Positions 63,417 to 64,000 of a DNA stretch of 64,000 bases are shown here, piece after piece. Below the pieces are notes generated by a model, which did not search any database, was not told the origin of the DNA, and saw nothing but the letters and a program-made list of their open reading frames with translations. Numbering within the stretch: the stretch's first letter is position 1; each line of letters begins with the position of its first letter. Both the position numbers and the translations under genes were made by a program. Origin of the DNA: Mesorhizobium sp. 113-3-3 (GTDB lineage Bacteria; Pseudomonadota; Alphaproteobacteria; Rhizobiales; Rhizobiaceae); the NCBI RefSeq assembly GCF_016756495.1, contig NZ_AP023243.1, positions 5,894,501-5,958,500 on the forward strand, given 5' to 3'.

Positions 63417-64000
63417 CTAGAGCCGGTAGTAGCGAGCGGCGTTGTCATGGAACAACGCAAGCCGCTCCTCGTGCGGGTAGTTTCTTGTGATCTCCTTGAA
63501 GGTGTTCACGACCGCGTCGAAGCTCGAGAAGAGCTTGTCTACCGGAAAGTTCGTCGCGAACATGCTGCGGTTGACCCCGAAGGCCGCGATCGCTTCCTCG
63601 ACATAGGGACGGATCGAGGCCGTGGTCCAGGACCAGTCGCCCATACCCAGACCTGAGATCTTGCAGGCGACGTTCGGCGCTTGCGCCAATCGGTGCATGC
63701 CCTTTTTCCAAGCATTGAAATGCTTAGGCCCGTCGACCTGCATGCCGGTGTGATTGAGAACGATCTGGACGTCAGGAAAGTCGTGCGCGAGCTGGAGAAA
63801 CTCTTCCATCTGCCAATAATAGAGCTGCAAGTCGAAGCTTAGCCGGCGCTTCGCCAGTTCCTTGAAGCCACGCCGCCATTCTGGCGTCCGGCTGACCTCG
63901 GGCCGCGCCTGATAGGTCTTGGCGGGGTCTGCATGATAGTTCATCGACTGCCGGATACCCCGAAAGTTCGGATACTCCATGTGCCGGTCGAGGAGGTCGC
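63417..64000 (-). CDS. Amidohydrolase-2 family lactonase/decarboxylase-like protein (N-terminus outside window)
   Basis: The last 194 or so residues are present; the frame continues through the right edge (DLLDRHMEYPNFRGIRQS). The COG3618-like pattern is clear: LSFDLQLYYWQMEEFLQLAHDFPDVQIVLNHTGMQVDG, then CKISGLGMGDWSW, FATNFPVDKLF and a terminal FHDNAARYYRL. Members include L-rhamnono/fucono-lactonases and 2-pyrone-4,6-dicarboxylate hydrolase. It is immediately upstream of the SDR gene (41 bp) and probably in its unit; a sugar-lactone hydrolase would fit. Confidence 0.87.
   Translation of the reverse strand, partial: DLLDRHMEYPNFRGIRQSMNYHADPAKTYQARPEVSRTPEWRRGFKELAKRRLSFDLQLYYWQMEEFLQLAHDFPDVQIVLNHTGMQVDGPKHFNAWKKGMHRLAQAPNVACKISGLGMGDWSWTTASIRPYVEEAIAAFGVNRSMFATNFPVDKLFSSFDAVVNTFKEITRNYPHEERLALFHDNAARYYRL

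Overview
The window is GC-rich, densely packed and consists almost entirely of accessory catabolic genes and their uptake systems. The gene mix (many ABC importers, Gfo/Idh/MocA dehydrogenases, sugar-phosphate-isomerase-like TIM barrels, GntR/DeoR/IclR regulators, split transketolase, rhizobial-style gene clusters) points to an alphaproteobacterium of the Hyphomicrobiales (Mesorhizobium/Rhizobium-like), either a chromosomal catabolic island or a large plasmid. I see no rRNA, tRNA, phage, intact insertion sequence or CRISPR array. Species assignment is inference.

Layout. (1) 1-11.9 kb: a partial TPP enzyme, a TIM-barrel isomerase, a DeoR regulator, a Gfo-type dehydrogenase, a GH3 hydrolase, an inositol-phosphatase-family protein, a spermidine-type ABC importer whose binding protein is divergent from its ATPase/permeases, and an SGNH esterase. 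(2) 12-17.5 kb: a FadR-type GntR regulator with its probable operator, a polar-amino-acid-type ABC importer, a DapA-family lyase and a second GH3 protein. (3) 17.7-27.8 kb, all minus strand: amidohydrolase, SDR, creatinase-like M24 protein, acyl-CoA-dehydrogenase-like flavin monooxygenase, UPF0303 protein, GMC oxidoreductase and a sugar-type ABC importer lacking its ATPase. (4) 28.3-35.2 kb, plus strand: M81 (MlrC-like) protein, second M24 protein, quinone-reductase-like MDR, KdgD-like lyase, the missing sugar ATPase and a D-cysteine-desulfhydrase-like PLP enzyme. (5) 35.2-45.2 kb: two GntR regulators, RidA, RraA, a second isomerase/Gfo pair, flavin reductase, XRE regulator, third Gfo, IclR. 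(6) 45.3-51.3 kb: oligopeptide-type ABC importer plus DapA-family lyase, in one unit with the IclR gene. (7) 51.7-59.4 kb: second polar-amino-acid ABC importer, LLM flavin monooxygenase, DUF1349 and cupin-like proteins, second GMC oxidoreductase. (8) 59.5-64 kb: MFS transporter, split transketolase, SDR and an edge-truncated amidohydrolase.

The most interesting signal is a dispersed regulon. A near-palindromic sequence with core TTGCATTCTGCATRCANTA recurs in promoter regions at about 9.84, 10.04, 22.2, 36.4, 38.9 and 41.9 kb, with weaker versions at 22.7, 39.1 and perhaps 28.0 kb. It ties together the spermidine-type importer (both divergent halves), the flavin monooxygenase/M24/SDR/amidohydrolase operon, the UPF0303 gene, RidA-RraA, the isomerase and Gfo genes and the stand-alone flavin reductase. 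Together these would form one inducible pathway: import of a cationic or nitrogenous compound, oxygenation by a two-component flavin monooxygenase, C-N bond cleavage, clean-up of reactive enamine/imine products and carbon-skeleton processing. The substrate is unknown. A GntR protein encoded within the regulon is the obvious candidate regulator.

Two other regulator/operator pairs are visible: identical GATATCTGATATC elements between the FadR-type gene and the first amino-acid importer, and TTTCACTCAGTGAAA before the DapA/peptide-importer/IclR unit. Several families occur in paralogous pairs (isomerase, Gfo, GH3, M24, GMC), suggesting that modules were duplicated and re-used for related substrates.
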